DNA of 54,925 nucleotides from Lactococcus allomyrinae (GTDB taxonomy: Bacteria > Bacillota > Bacilli > Lactobacillales > Streptococcaceae), in assembly GCF_003627095.1 (NCBI RefSeq), contig NZ_CP032628.1, positions 1 to 54,925 on the forward strand. The letters run 5' to 3'. Below are positions 1 to 9,085 of this stretch, piece after piece. Within the stretch, counting starts at the first letter, position 1, and every line of letters begins with the position of its first letter. The position numbers and the translations under genes are program-made. Below the pieces are notes generated by a model. The model made no database searches. It saw only the letters and a list, made by a program, of their open reading frames with translations, and was not told where the DNA came from.

Positions 1-3000
1 TTGGATAATTGTCCGGAGAGCGTTTCAAGTTCAACACCATATAGATCAGATTTCTGTTTCAGTGCCTCTGGCATCGCAGAAAAGAAGTTACCAGAACCCA
101 TTGAAGGGTCAAGTACTCGACCACCTTTAAAGCCTAAATCATCAAGCTGACGATAAAGACGTGCAATGATGTCAGGGTCAGTAAAATAAGCTGTTAAACT
201 GGATTTTCTCATATTGTTATATTCTTGTGTTGAAACAAGTGCTTTTAAATGCTCTCTTTCTTTTTGGAATCGAGGATTACTTTCATCAAAAAAAGTATTT
301 GCTAAACCACCCCAACCAACATATTTTGCAAGAATTTCTTGTTCTGATGATGTGGCGTTTCTTTTGTCAGTGTTTAACTCTTTCAAAAGTTGAAGGGCTT
401 GGATATTATCTTGGACTTTATCTGCAGCTTTTTGAGAATAAATAGATTCGACTGGGAATGAATAATCTATGAGTGGTTTAGAAATTTGAGTGGTCCTATC
501 TGAATCGCTCTGTACTGGTACTTTATCTTTTGCATCCATGTCAACGTGGCCCGATTGTTTTTCCAAATCAGAAGATTTTTTGTGGACTTCGATAGTAGGT
601 TCAGTTTCTGGAATGACATCTTCAGCGTAATTATCTTCAAAATCAAATAGTGAGATTTCAGTTTGTTGTTCTTTCTCTGGAACTGCAGTTTCTTCTCGCC
701 AACGTGCCCTGGCATAATCAATATTTTTGGGTTCGCTTTTCCACGTTTCATATTCCAATTGGTCTTTGCCATCTAAGTATTTACCGCTAATTACGGCTTC
801 GCTTAAATATTCAACTACTTTCGACCAAGGTATTCTTCGTTCAACAGGTTTCCAAATTTTAACTCCTTTTGAATCAGTCATGAAGTCAAAGTTGCCATCT
901 CCTCGACCACCAATCCCGCATTCATCTTTCAAAAAAGTGACTGCCTTAGTTTTTGTCAGTGTAAATTCATGCTCTGAAAAATAATATTGAATCCGTTGTT
1001 TACCTTGTTCAAACCCTGAACCATATTTAAATACTTCTTGTAAAAGGTCATTATCAGTCCAACCTTCGCCAACAACAACCTCATCCTTCTGAGAGAGTGG
1101 CTCCTCAGATTTTTCTTCCTCTTGTTTCAAATCACTAAAATTAAGGTCATTCAATCCAAGCATAAAGACATCTAGAATTTTTGAGCGAATAGCTGCACTC
1201 ATTGGTTTTGTTGAGTACTCCTTTTTATCCGTAGATACCCAGAACACGACTTGGGAATCATCATTTGTTCCACGTTCACGTCCGATATAGTTATAACCAA
1301 ATTGAACATCGCCGTCTGATGTCTTAATATCATATGTGTCATACGAACCTGATACATTTTGTCCTTGAAGTTTTAAATTTTGAATCTCCATATAAGATTC
1401 AAACAGTTTTGTGTACACATCATCAATAATAGTTGTATATTCATCTTTACTGGATACAAAAGGTAGTTTTGTGCTTGAAGACACGGCACTTGCTTCAGGA
1501 GTTTTTTCAGTCTTACTCTCTAATTTATTTTGTTCTGGTCCACCCACCATTTGAGTAGAGCTTTGTGAAAATTGTTCTTGAAGCGCTTCATCTGACTGCT
1601 TTTCTTCGGGAATTATTCTGTTGATTTCTTCAAGCGTCATCATAGATAAGTAGCCTGCTTGTTTCAGCTCTGAACGAATGTAGCGGAGTAGCTCAGATTT
1701 TTGTTTTTCATTTTTAAAATCATCGCCTGAAAGGATAAAAACACCCGTGGTCAAATTCATTTTAACCAATGGAATCGAATCTCCATTGTCCGTCAGCCGA
1801 TAGGCAGTAAAGTTTTGGTATTTCTCCTTAATGGAAACTTGAACATCCACAAATGAAGAGCCAAACGACTCAAACCAATCCCCGTCTCTTGCGATAAAAT
1901 CAAAAATTTCATCAGATAGACGAGATTCAAGTTGAGCTAGTTTTGAAGGGGACGGTTGTTCGATATCGTCTGCTTTTAAGGATTCACGCATAGGACTTTG
2001 ATTTTGTGCTACAGACCGTTCAGTTTCTGGTTCAAGTAAATGTTCATAAATTTGTTTTCCGATTACACGTGGAAAATCAATTGGTTGATGATTAAGGAGG
2101 AATTGATATAACTGCTTTTGTTCAGGATAATGTTGTACCAAATATTTATTAATACTATCATTAAGAGAAAATTCAAAGTCACGATAGGTATTTATTTTTG
2201 CTGAATTGGCTAAATCATTGTCAGTAATTAGATTGTTTCTTAACTTATCAAAGAATTCAACATAATCAGCATCAGAAAGTTCAGAGGGAGAATCCTCATA
2301 GAATGTTGGAATAATTTCTGTTATTATACCAATTTGTTCTTCAGTTAAATCAGGAAAGACACTTGATTTTTCGTAAGGGGCAAATTCTTTGTTTAAGGTA
2401 TTGATTTTTGAATTAAAATTGATGTTGGGTTCTAGTTCTTCAATTTTTTGCTGAAGCTGTTCTTGTTTTTCGAGTTGCTCTTCTGTCAGTAAAGTAACGC
2501 GCCCATAGTTGGCAAGAATTTGACGAGAAAATTCTTGTGAGAAGTTATTTCCTAAAGCAAAACTGCGTAAAAGGCTCCCTTGGTCAGAAGTTTCCTCAAA
2601 GGTGTTTAAGACCGTTTGTGCAATTTCTTGATAATAATTATCTTCTTCTAAAAAAGCCCCAAACTCTTCTAAAAGATTATATTTAGCAATAACAAGCGCA
2701 AGATTGACTTGATCGGTTGTATAATTCGGAAGTGTTGGAACGCTTTGCTCAATATATTCTTGCATGAACTGAGTGAGTGATGCGTTATACTCGTCTAAAT
2801 CGAAATCCCCCAACAAATAATCTTGTCCTGTCAACTCCCCGATGGTGTTCACAAGTACTCGTTCATCCACGAGTGTTTCTTGAAAACGAATGGGTTCGTG
2901 TACGGTAGTTTGAGTGATGTCATAGAGTGTTTCTCTCACCCGTCCATGTTCATCCCATAATCTCACACTTGCTTTTTGTCCAAACGCAACACTAGATTCT

Positions 3001-3200
3001 GTGCTTAAATCTTTCCAGTATTGAAAAGAACCCAAAAGCGTTGCCTCTGGGTTCTGTAAGTAAATGGAAATTATATCATTGATTTTTCGGTGGTGGTGGC
3101 GCTGATTGAAGTTTAAAAAATCTAGCTTTTCTTCTCTTGAAAGAATATTAAAATGAGCTAGAAAGTCACTCATTGCTTGTACGACTTGTTCTCTATTCAT
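1..3200 (-). CDS. N-terminal 1,066 residues of a giant SNF2 helicase/DNA methylase (continues at base 54925)
   Basis: The gene starts at ATG 3198-3200 and stays open to the left edge. The last two bases join the single leftover base at 54925 to make a Lys codon, and the frame continues to 50191, giving about 2,644 aa in all. The first ~1,000 residues are a hydrophilic region I cannot assign. From about residue 1020 there is an N6-adenine methylase SAM-binding motif (VLDPSMGSGNFF). The matching catalytic motif NVPFG lies just across the join at about residues 1096-1100. Giant methylase plus SNF2 proteins are common on Gram-positive conjugative plasmids and ICEs. Protection from host restriction is a frequent proposal but is inference here. 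No stop was found when the frame was read codon by codon. Confidence 0.85.
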   Translation of the reverse strand, partial: MNREQVVQAMSDFLAHFNILSREEKLDFLNFNQRHHHRKINDIISIYLQNPEATLLGSFQYWKDLSTESSVAFGQKASVRLWDEHGRVRETLYDITQTTVHEPIRFQETLVDERVLVNTIGELTGQDYLLGDFDLDEYNASLTQFMQEYIEQSVPTLPNYTTDQVNLALVIAKYNLLEEFGAFLEEDNYYQEIAQTVLNTFEETSDQGSLLRSFALGNNFSQEFSRQILANYGRVTLLTEEQLEKQEQLQQKIEELEPNINFNSKINTLNKEFAPYEKSSVFPDLTEEQIGIITEIIPTFYEDSPSELSDADYVEFFDKLRNNLITDNDLANSAKINTYRDFEFSLNDSINKYLVQHYPEQKQLYQFLLNHQPIDFPRVIGKQIYEHLLEPETERSVAQNQSPMRESLKADDIEQPSPSKLAQLESRLSDEIFDFIARDGDWFESFGSSFVDVQVSIKEKYQNFTAYRLTDNGDSIPLVKMNLTTGVFILSGDDFKNEKQKSELLRYIRSELKQAGYLSMMTLEEINRIIPEEKQSDEALQEQFSQSSTQMVGGPEQNKLESKTEKTPEASAVSSSTKLPFVSSKDEYTTIIDDVYTKLFESYMEIQNLKLQGQNVSGSYDTYDIKTSDGDVQFGYNYIGRERGTNDDSQVVFWVSTDKKEYSTKPMSAAIRSKILDVFMLGLNDLNFSDLKQEEEKSEEPLSQKDEVVVGEGWTDNDLLQEVFKYGSGFEQGKQRIQYYFSEHEFTLTKTKAVTFLKDECGIGGRGDGNFDFMTDSKGVKIWKPVERRIPWSKVVEYLSEAVISGKYLDGKDQLEYETWKSEPKNIDYARARWREETAVPEKEQQTEISLFDFEDNYAEDVIPETEPTIEVHKKSSDLEKQSGHVDMDAKDKVPVQSDSDRTTQISKPLIDYSFPVESIYSQKAADKVQDNIQALQLLKELNTDKRNATSSEQEILAKYVGWGGLANTFFDESNPRFQKEREHLKALVSTQEYNNMRKSSLTAYFTDPDIIARLYRQLDDLGFKGGRVLDPSMGSGNFFSAMPEALKQKSDLYGVELETLSGQLS

Positions 3201-3236
3201 TATTTTTCTCACATTTCTAAGTTATCGTTTTCTTTA

Positions 3237-3746
3237 CTATTTTTTAGGCAGTATAATATCATCAGTAAATTTAAAGACATCCTCAATATAGGGTTGATTT
3301 GAATGAGTTAGACGAACATCAAAGCCTTTTTCTTGAAATTTTTTCATCAAATCATCAAGTGCTTCTAATTTGGGTATCATTACTCGATTAAACCACTCAA
3401 TGCCTGAGCGTTCTATTATTCTTTTTTTATACTCTGCCATATATTGAGCATCACTATTATCAGGTAGAATTACGGTTAAATCATGTGCTTTCGTATATAG
3501 GTTAGGGCGTTTAAGCCATTCTAATAGTTCTAATTCGTCTGTAACAAAAATATAAGAGAATACATCTGTGTCCGCTTGGACATTAATTAAATCTGAAGCA
3601 GCGTACCAAAAAAATCCTTTCTGCCTTGGAGTCATTCCTTTTGTAGAACGACTTTCATTAAAATCTCTGTCAAACGTCCGCTCTTTATTCAATTGGTATA
3701 TTGTTGTTTTTCCCAAACATGGGGATGCTGAAATAATATGTGTCAT
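3237..3746 (-). CDS. small P-loop NTPase-like protein
   Basis: The 169-aa protein begins with a strand followed by ASPCLGKTT, which fits the Walker A pattern (A/GxxxxGKT), like small phage nucleotide kinases. No lid or other kinase signature is clear, so the substrate is unknown. It starts 9 bp after the nuclease stop and ends about 35 bp before the giant methylase/helicase start, so it is probably co-transcribed with both. A nucleotide kinase-like or DNA-metabolism ATPase role is inference from the P-loop alone. Confidence 0.6.
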   Translation of the reverse strand: MTHIISASPCLGKTTIYQLNKERTFDRDFNESRSTKGMTPRQKGFFWYAASDLINVQADTDVFSYIFVTDELELLEWLKRPNLYTKAHDLTVILPDNSDAQYMAEYKKRIIERSGIEWFNRVMIPKLEALDDLMKKFQEKGFDVRLTHSNQPYIEDVFKFTDDIILPKK

Positions 3747-3755
3747 GCTTTCTCC

Positions 3756-4535
3756 TTAATTTTGTACTGCAGTTCCATCACTGTAATTAATCGTGGCATT
3801 AGGGCTAAGATTGTCAAGAGTGACTTGAGTGATTCCTCTGTCATCAATGGTTTCGTTTCCTCCGACCGCAACTTTTACAGCTTTACCTTTTGCATCATAG
3901 CCCTGATAAGAAAGGGAGACTTGTCTAGGAATGAGTTCGTTTCCTTGGTAAATTGGGACGACTTGATAGCTTAACCACTCGTTAGGGTGTGTTTTAAGCC
4001 ATACCGCTAAACGATTTTCGTAGTAAAGCATACTCTTAGGGTTGGAATCATCCATTCCTGAAAGACTGCCTGCATTGAGATAAGCTGTTTCAGGGACTAG
4101 GTTTTTCGGCTCGTCATTCAGCCCTGAGAACTGATAGCCGACCAAATGCCCTCGATTCATGAGCCAATGCCCATTAAACTTATAATTATGCCACCCCACA
4201 GGGTTGTAGGAAAGGCGGGGCTCTCTTTTTCGAGTGGGTAAGTCTTTGGCTTGGAGCTGAATTTGAGCGCCTGTTGCTCTTCCCAAAGCATCAAGGGGAC
4301 TTAATTTGAGCTGATACTCCCCACTAAATGATGTTTTTGAGGGTGTTGATTGCTTGGAAAAGCTTGTGCTACTTTCAGGCCCCACACTGCTAAAAATTGA
4401 AGGTGGGTTGGCAACCTGTGTGATTTTTTCTCCCAAATCAATGCTTAACACTTTAGGGAGAACAATCGTCCCAGAGATAAGCAATAAAATCAAAAAGAGT
4501 AGGATTGGTTTTGTTTTTTTCATTCCTTCTTTCAT
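3756..4535 (-). CDS. membrane-anchored or secreted DNA/RNA non-specific endonuclease
   Basis: The 259-aa protein has an N-terminal hydrophobic segment (about residues 10-28) that would export or anchor it, then a low-complexity Ser/Thr linker. The nuclease domain contains MNRGHLVGYQF, the counterpart of the DRGH active-site motif of the NucA/EndoG/streptodornase ββα-metal family, followed by the downstream Asn in NLVPETAYLN. The first motif residue is Asn rather than Asp, as in several streptococcal members; the key His is present. The start overlaps the stop of the primase-like gene by 4 bp. An extracellular nuclease in a transfer operon could degrade DNA at the cell surface; that role is inferred. 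Confidence 0.82.
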   Translation of the reverse strand: MKEGMKKTKPILLFLILLLISGTIVLPKVLSIDLGEKITQVANPPSIFSSVGPESSTSFSKQSTPSKTSFSGEYQLKLSPLDALGRATGAQIQLQAKDLPTRKREPRLSYNPVGWHNYKFNGHWLMNRGHLVGYQFSGLNDEPKNLVPETAYLNAGSLSGMDDSNPKSMLYYENRLAVWLKTHPNEWLSYQVVPIYQGNELIPRQVSLSYQGYDAKGKAVKVAVGGNETIDDRGITQVTLDNLSPNATINYSDGTAVQN

Positions 4536-5533
4536 CCCATCACCATTTCTTCTTTTGTCGTTGCTTCAGTTAGAGCTTGCTCGTATGCTTTAGCATGATA
4601 GGTCAAAACATCATTCCAGTCTTTTCCATAAGCAGAGTCAGGACGGTCATCCTCAAAAAGGACTGAATCGCCATTCCATTCAAGGACAAGCTCATTTTGT
4701 TTATCAAATTTTTTCCAAAACAAAGTCCCTTGTTCATCATTATCAACACAAATATGAATCGAACGTTCTAGCTCTTTTGGTTCCTGACTCATGCCATAGG
4801 TTGCCTGCGCATAATTCATGGCAAGTTCCACACGATTAGCGTTCGAAGTTCCGCTCACTGAGAACAAGAGACAGTCTTTGATTTCAGGGTGGAGCGCCCA
4901 GTAAGATAACAAATCAACGGGGGCTTCAAAAACATAGATGTCTTTGACCTTTCCACTTCCTATTTTGATGTTGTACCCAAAGTTTTCGGAGTTTTTCGCA
5001 ATCCCTTTAAAGTAAGGATGCTCTTCATCAGGACGATAAACAGTTCCCTTGACATCTGCCCCAACCACCTGACCATTCTTGTACCAGGGGAAGACAATTT
5101 GTTGGTATTTATCTTGAATGATATAGCGTTTCTCTACTAATAATTTCACTAGTTTTTCGGGAAGTTTGCGTTGATTGACGAGGAGTTCTGTGGCACGGTC
5201 CGCATTAGGCGAGGGTTTAAAATACCACCGAAAAGGTTCTTTCGGTTGAGGGTTATGATTGATTTCAACAAGATTGACATCTGTAGCTTGTAAGTGTTCG
5301 ACTGCTTTTGCAAAATCTAAGCCTGTTTCATTTTGAACAAGGGCAATGACATCCGCCCCCTTGACCCCTGTGCGATAATTCGAGTAGGTATTAGACTGCG
5401 CATTAAAATGATAGGCAAGGTTTTTTCCTGAGCGATAACCTGAGCCTACTTTGGTTATTGGAAGTCCTAACGATTCCGCAATCTTTAGAATATCTTTGGC
5501 ATTTGCTTCTTTAATTTGTTCATCTGTAACCAT
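4532..5533 (-). CDS. DUF3991/TOPRIM domain protein (primase-like)
   Basis: The 333-aa protein has an N-terminal segment with the zinc-finger-like fold pattern of plasmid primases (YRSGKNLAYHFN, then YRTGVKGADVIALV) and a central TOPRIM-like region (YVFEAPVDLLSYWA, then HICVDNDEQGTLFW). The acidic residues in EAP and VDNDEQG are those expected for TOPRIM metal binding. DUF3991/TOPRIM proteins are common on conjugative plasmids and may prime the transferred strand in the recipient. This is family knowledge, not something the sequence proves. It overlaps the nuclease gene by 4 bp and lies downstream of a hairpin terminator. Confidence 0.78.
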   Translation of the reverse strand: MVTDEQIKEANAKDILKIAESLGLPITKVGSGYRSGKNLAYHFNAQSNTYSNYRTGVKGADVIALVQNETGLDFAKAVEHLQATDVNLVEINHNPQPKEPFRWYFKPSPNADRATELLVNQRKLPEKLVKLLVEKRYIIQDKYQQIVFPWYKNGQVVGADVKGTVYRPDEEHPYFKGIAKNSENFGYNIKIGSGKVKDIYVFEAPVDLLSYWALHPEIKDCLLFSVSGTSNANRVELAMNYAQATYGMSQEPKELERSIHICVDNDEQGTLFWKKFDKQNELVLEWNGDSVLFEDDRPDSAYGKDWNDVLTYHAKAYEQALTEATTKEEMVMG

Positions 5534-5547
5534 TGATTTTTCCTTTC

Positions 5548-5575
5548 AAAAAAACACGTCGAATTTTAGACGTGT
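5548..5575 (-). terminator. rho-independent terminator after the 305-aa membrane gene
   Basis: Perfect 7-bp arms ACACGTC (5554-5560) and GACGTGT (5569-5575) enclose an 8-nt loop. On the minus strand the stem is followed by a T run (A run on the plus strand at 5548-5553). It lies between the 305-aa membrane protein gene and the primase-like gene. Confidence 0.7.
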
Positions 5576-5595
5576 GGGCTTTGTTTTTATAAATA

Positions 5596-6513
5596 TTATG
5601 ACAGCCAACCTCCTACCCAACCATAGAGTGCGTTAAACAAAAGACTCACTAAGACCAACACAATCAGAGCATAAATTTGACGTTGTTTGACGGTCATCAC
5701 TTTTCCTTCATGCGCCATGATAGAAGAGATTGCTGCAGGCGATTGATACTGGATTGCTTTTTTAATCCCTTTAAAGAACAGGGCAATCTTGTGCAAGATA
5801 AATAAGGCATTGATATAGCGACTATTGACAAAGTGATAACGTCCGTCTGCTGTCTTTACAAACTTTCTACTGATTGGTGTGAGTAAGGAGATGACCTTTA
5901 AATTGACTTCTCCTTGAGTGAATGGACTTTTTAAATTTTTAGTTCCCCTTTCATCAAAAGAATAAATATTTTCTTTACCATAAGGAGTAAAATCACTCTC
6001 TAAAGTTTGAACAGAGTTAGAGGCATAGAAAAGATAGCCTAAATAGCGTTCTTTTACAAATACGACGAGGAAGTTTAAAAAAAGCAATGCCAAACCAAGA
6101 CGTAAACTTTGTGTCGAAAAATATTCAATAGAGTAATGACTAAAAGTCTTCATTCCTTGTGAATAAGCATGAAAAATCGGGAGTATTCCAAACAAAATAA
6201 TTCTTCGACGTTGGCTTACAAGTTTAGAGATGAGCTTTTTAAAACTACTGAAGGCTCCTGTGAGACTTAATAAATTAAACATGATTAGAAGAGATGGAAC
6301 GGTAATTATTGCCAAAAGAAAAAGCATTCCTAATAAATGCTCATACACATTGATAACCGTTAACACTTGATGTTTTGATTTTGCGGCAGATAAAATAAAC
6401 GCTCCAGTCGTGCTTATCAGGTAATATTTTACCCAAATCACCAAGGCATCCCTCAGTAAAATTAAAAAGTTGAGCCAATGTTTATTTAGAGTTTCAGATT
6501 TAATAAATTTCAT
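5596..6513 (-). CDS. multi-pass membrane protein of the transfer region, function unknown
   Basis: The 305-aa protein has hydrophobic segments near residues 10-35, 50-80, 105-125, 138-165 and 280-300, so it is probably an integral membrane protein with about five helices. I recognise no conserved motif. It lies between the relaxase and the primase-like gene on the same strand and is followed by a strong terminator. A part in transfer, entry exclusion or surface assembly is possible but unsupported by sequence. Confidence 0.6.
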   Translation of the reverse strand: MKFIKSETLNKHWLNFLILLRDALVIWVKYYLISTTGAFILSAAKSKHQVLTVINVYEHLLGMLFLLAIITVPSLLIMFNLLSLTGAFSSFKKLISKLVSQRRRIILFGILPIFHAYSQGMKTFSHYSIEYFSTQSLRLGLALLFLNFLVVFVKERYLGYLFYASNSVQTLESDFTPYGKENIYSFDERGTKNLKSPFTQGEVNLKVISLLTPISRKFVKTADGRYHFVNSRYINALFILHKIALFFKGIKKAIQYQSPAAISSIMAHEGKVMTVKQRQIYALIVLVLVSLLFNALYGWVGGWLS

Positions 6514-6545
6514 GTTTTTTTCTTTCTAAAAAATAAAAATGCGGG

Positions 6546-7790
6546 TTAATATTCCGCATTATTTTCATATTCCATTTCTTCTTTCATCCGTTCATAGTCA
6601 CGGAGATTCTTTTGTTCATGATAGGACTTCTCAAAAGCTGCATTCAAGTGATTCAAACTTCGTCCTCTGCTGTGAAATGAGTGAGGATAATTTGGATACT
6701 TTACAAGTAGCTTTGCTTGCGTTTGATTGGCTTTATAAAACTCATTCATGTCTTTTAAAAGTCCATTCCCAAGGCTTGCTTCGAGGGCATTGAGCTTACT
6801 TTCTTTAAAGTCATCATAGCGACTTTCCCCGTACGTTTCCTTATAAAAGAAGACGGCATGGTCTAAAGCTTCATTGAGGTGTTTAAACTCGTCAGAGCGG
6901 TAATGTTCAATGTAGTCGTCAATGAATTGCTCCATTAAAGGTCGGATAGCATTAAGGGCATTGTTATTGTATTTCCAAAGCTGACGATTAGAGGGGAGTT
7001 GATGATAAATCTTGTCATAGGCTTTTTGGAGTTGGCGGTCATGACGAAGGGCATGATAGAGTGAGTCACGATTGCCGACTTGTTGCCTTGACAGATCATT
7101 AATTTTGGCTAACATCTCACTCTGGTCGGCGATGGCGCTTGCGACTTGTGACTTAATCCGCTCCAAGTTTTTTTGATGGAGTTTGCCTTTATAATCCCAA
7201 ATCACTTCCCCTGTTTCTTTCGAGTAAAGGCGATTGCCATTTTTGTCCAAGGGATAGTATTTTTTTCGAGTGGGTTCAGGCTCCACCATTGCAATATGGA
7301 CATGGATATTGTCGGTGTTGTAATGAATAGCTGCAGTCCAAACGGCGCCTTCCATTCCCTCGTTGTGAATTAATTCTTTCATGGCGCTTCGTGTCCCATT
7401 CATGACCACTTCCTCATCTAATGAATGAGTAAGCGGGTCATACCGTCCATGTTTTTCAAGCCATGCATTATCAAAGGAAACCACGTGTTGCCACATGAGT
7501 GAACGACTCTCTTGGGCTTGTTTGAATAGGTCAATCATCTGCTCCATTTGTTCAGGCGTGAGGAAGTCATGAGCATCACTAAATAAGGCAGATGTCTTTT
7601 CGGGATTGCTCATGTAGTAATTGTAAGTGTCAAAGTTGGATTCTTTCAAATCGTCCATTGCGACATTGTACCAATCATAGGCGTTGGTTCGAACAGCTTC
7701 AGGACGATTCATATAGTCTAAATAGGATTGAAAACCTTGAGAGGTTGCCGAAACAAACTTTGTTGAATCAATAACACCAGGGCTACTCAT
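6546..7790 (-). CDS. MobP2-type conjugative relaxase
   Basis: The 414-aa protein starts MSSPGVIDSTKFVSAT. It carries the relaxase motif III histidine cluster in YNTDNIHVHIAMVEP (about residues 158-172), which in this family binds the metal for oriT nicking. A tyrosine-rich N-terminal stretch (about 23-60) would supply the catalytic Tyr. The C-terminal half is helical and charged. It is preceded by an accessory gene overlapping by 4 bp and two ribbon-helix-helix genes, the usual relaxosome arrangement. It would nick oriT, probably in the repeat-rich region upstream (8808-9007), and pilot the strand to the VirD4-like coupling protein. Confidence 0.82.
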   Translation of the reverse strand: MSSPGVIDSTKFVSATSQGFQSYLDYMNRPEAVRTNAYDWYNVAMDDLKESNFDTYNYYMSNPEKTSALFSDAHDFLTPEQMEQMIDLFKQAQESRSLMWQHVVSFDNAWLEKHGRYDPLTHSLDEEVVMNGTRSAMKELIHNEGMEGAVWTAAIHYNTDNIHVHIAMVEPEPTRKKYYPLDKNGNRLYSKETGEVIWDYKGKLHQKNLERIKSQVASAIADQSEMLAKINDLSRQQVGNRDSLYHALRHDRQLQKAYDKIYHQLPSNRQLWKYNNNALNAIRPLMEQFIDDYIEHYRSDEFKHLNEALDHAVFFYKETYGESRYDDFKESKLNALEASLGNGLLKDMNEFYKANQTQAKLLVKYPNYPHSFHSRGRSLNHLNAAFEKSYHEQKNLRDYERMKEEMEYENNAEY

Positions 7791-8236
7791 TTAAGACTTT
7801 CCTCCCATTTGTTCATTTCATAACTGGCACGTTCCGCTCGTTCTTGTCGAATCGTTGTTAACATTTCTTTCCATTTCCCATCGAGGATTGCGAACGGTTC
7901 TGAGCGATATTCCGCAAACGTTTTGGCTTTGGGGAGAGGCTGGTCTGGGCGAAGCACTTCCCGCTCGTACAATTCCGTATTTTTGATTTGAGCAAGGAGC
8001 CATGTTTGCTTTTCAGTAGCTCGAAGCGCCAACCTCATTTGAAGGAGTTCAGGCTTTAAGAGTTTCGTGAAATCTTCTAAGAGGTCGCTCCGTTCATCAA
8101 GTTTCTTTTTTAGTTTTTCATTTTGATTAAGAAGTGCCCCAAGTGCCTGTATTGATGTTCCTTCAAAAGTTTCGAAATAACCAAAGAGTTCGGGGTGTCT
8201 TTGCTTTGTCAGTTGAATATTTATTTTTTCAGCCAT
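7787..8236 (-). CDS. relaxosome accessory protein, coiled-coil
   Basis: The 149-aa protein is highly charged and predicted mostly helical, with a heptad-like segment around residues 35-60 (LLNQNEKLKKKLDERSDLLE). No enzyme motif is visible. Its stop overlaps the relaxase start by 4 bp, implying translational coupling and a role alongside the relaxase. It could stabilise relaxase binding at oriT; this is inference from position. Confidence 0.6.
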   Translation of the reverse strand: MAEKINIQLTKQRHPELFGYFETFEGTSIQALGALLNQNEKLKKKLDERSDLLEDFTKLLKPELLQMRLALRATEKQTWLLAQIKNTELYEREVLRPDQPLPKAKTFAEYRSEPFAILDGKWKEMLTTIRQERAERASYEMNKWEESLK

Positions 8237-8239
8237 TGT

Positions 8240-8482
8240 TTAAATCCTTTCTTCTATTTGAGTAATTAAGACATGGAGTAAGTCATTATTTTTTTTGAGT
8301 TGAGAGGCAAGTGCCAACCTTATTTTACTTTCGGAATCCATCTCTAGAAACTCACCTGCCGTCATCAACTCTCGTCTAATCAATCGACGTAAATATTCTT
8401 GTCGGCTAATCTTTCTTTGCGCTGCAAGTCGGTCTAATTGAGCGACTTCTTTTTCGTTAAGAAAACGAAGTTTAATCTCCAT
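8240..8482 (-). CDS. ribbon-helix-helix DNA-binding protein (MobC-like)
   Basis: The 80-aa protein has an N-terminal β-strand (MEIKLRFLNEKEVAQLD) followed by two helices (AAQRKISRQEYLRRLIRRE), the ribbon-helix-helix pattern. It resembles the 86-aa neighbour over the first 45 residues, so the two look like a duplicated pair. The start overlaps that neighbour by 11 bp. RHH proteins encoded before a relaxase usually bind oriT and repress the mob promoter. Confidence 0.7.
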   Translation of the reverse strand: MEIKLRFLNEKEVAQLDRLAAQRKISRQEYLRRLIRRELMTAGEFLEMDSESKIRLALASQLKKNNDLLHVLITQIEERI

Positions 8483-8732
8483 GTGTTTGTTCCTTATCTA
8501 AAAATTTTAACGCTCGTTCCATCACTTGATTATTCTTTTCGAGCTGAGGAATTATTTTTGCGACTTCTGATTTAAAAAAGGTACGATGTGCTGCTAAAAA
8601 ATTTGTTCCATCAAGAGACTCTCCGACGATTTTTGAGATGAGTTTATCCCTCGAAATTTTGTTTTCACTCGCAATTTGGTCAAGGTTTTTTACTTGTTCA
8701 TTTGTCAATGTTCTAACTTTAATTTCCATCAT
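8472..8732 (-). CDS. ribbon-helix-helix DNA-binding protein (MobC-like), first of pair
   Basis: The 86-aa protein has the same strand-helix-helix start as its neighbour (MMEIKVRTLTNEQVKNLDQI, then SENKISRDKLISKIVGESLD). It is the first gene downstream of the candidate oriT and is preceded by AAGAAAGGGAAATG as ribosome binding site. It probably binds the inverted repeats upstream as part of the relaxosome. Assignment is by fold pattern and position. Confidence 0.68.
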   Translation of the reverse strand: MMEIKVRTLTNEQVKNLDQIASENKISRDKLISKIVGESLDGTNFLAAHRTFFKSEVAKIIPQLEKNNQVMERALKFLDKEQTHGD

Positions 8733-8807
8733 TTCCCTTTCTTGAAGAGCTTTTTTGATTTTCTAATCTAATTTTGTGTTTTTTATACAAGAGCATAAGA
8801 GAAACTG

Positions 8808-9007
8808 TCCCCAAAAATTGGGGAAAGTCGCAGTGCGACTTGTTTTAGCTAGGGGTCAGATTTTTTCTCATTTATAGGATTTTAGTTCTTTTTTATAGTG
8901 TTTAAAATGCCTTAACCACGCACTTGCATAGTAATATTACTATTTTTTATAGCGTTCAATTATGAGACTTTTCTCATGTTATAGTATTTTAACGCTTTTT
9001 TATAGTG
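8808..9007. other. candidate origin of transfer (oriT) with clustered inverted and direct repeats
   Basis: The 353-bp gene-free stretch 8733-9085 upstream of the mob genes holds four perfect inverted repeats: TCCCCAA/TTGGGGA (8808-8824), AAGTCGCA/TGCGACTT around one base (8825-8841), a 16-bp palindrome (8928-8943) and ATGAGA/TCTCAT (8962-8977). It also has imperfect direct copies of TTTTATAGTG at 8891, 8945 and 8998, with a weaker one at 8978. This fits a relaxosome binding region next to a relaxase. The nick site cannot be assigned from sequence alone, and part of the region may be the promoter of the mob genes. Confidence 0.55.
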
Positions 9008-9085
9008 TGTTTTTAAGCTAATTTGAACTAAAACGCTAAGTGTCAGGTCACTCTTTTTAGCTTATGGTCAAGATTGGTCAAAGAC

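Noticed and set aside
8932-8940. TAATATTAC, identical to the geminivirus/CRESS rolling-circle origin nonamer
   Set aside because: It is the centre of a longer 16-bp palindrome in an AT-rich oriT region and no CRESS-type Rep is present; chance match.
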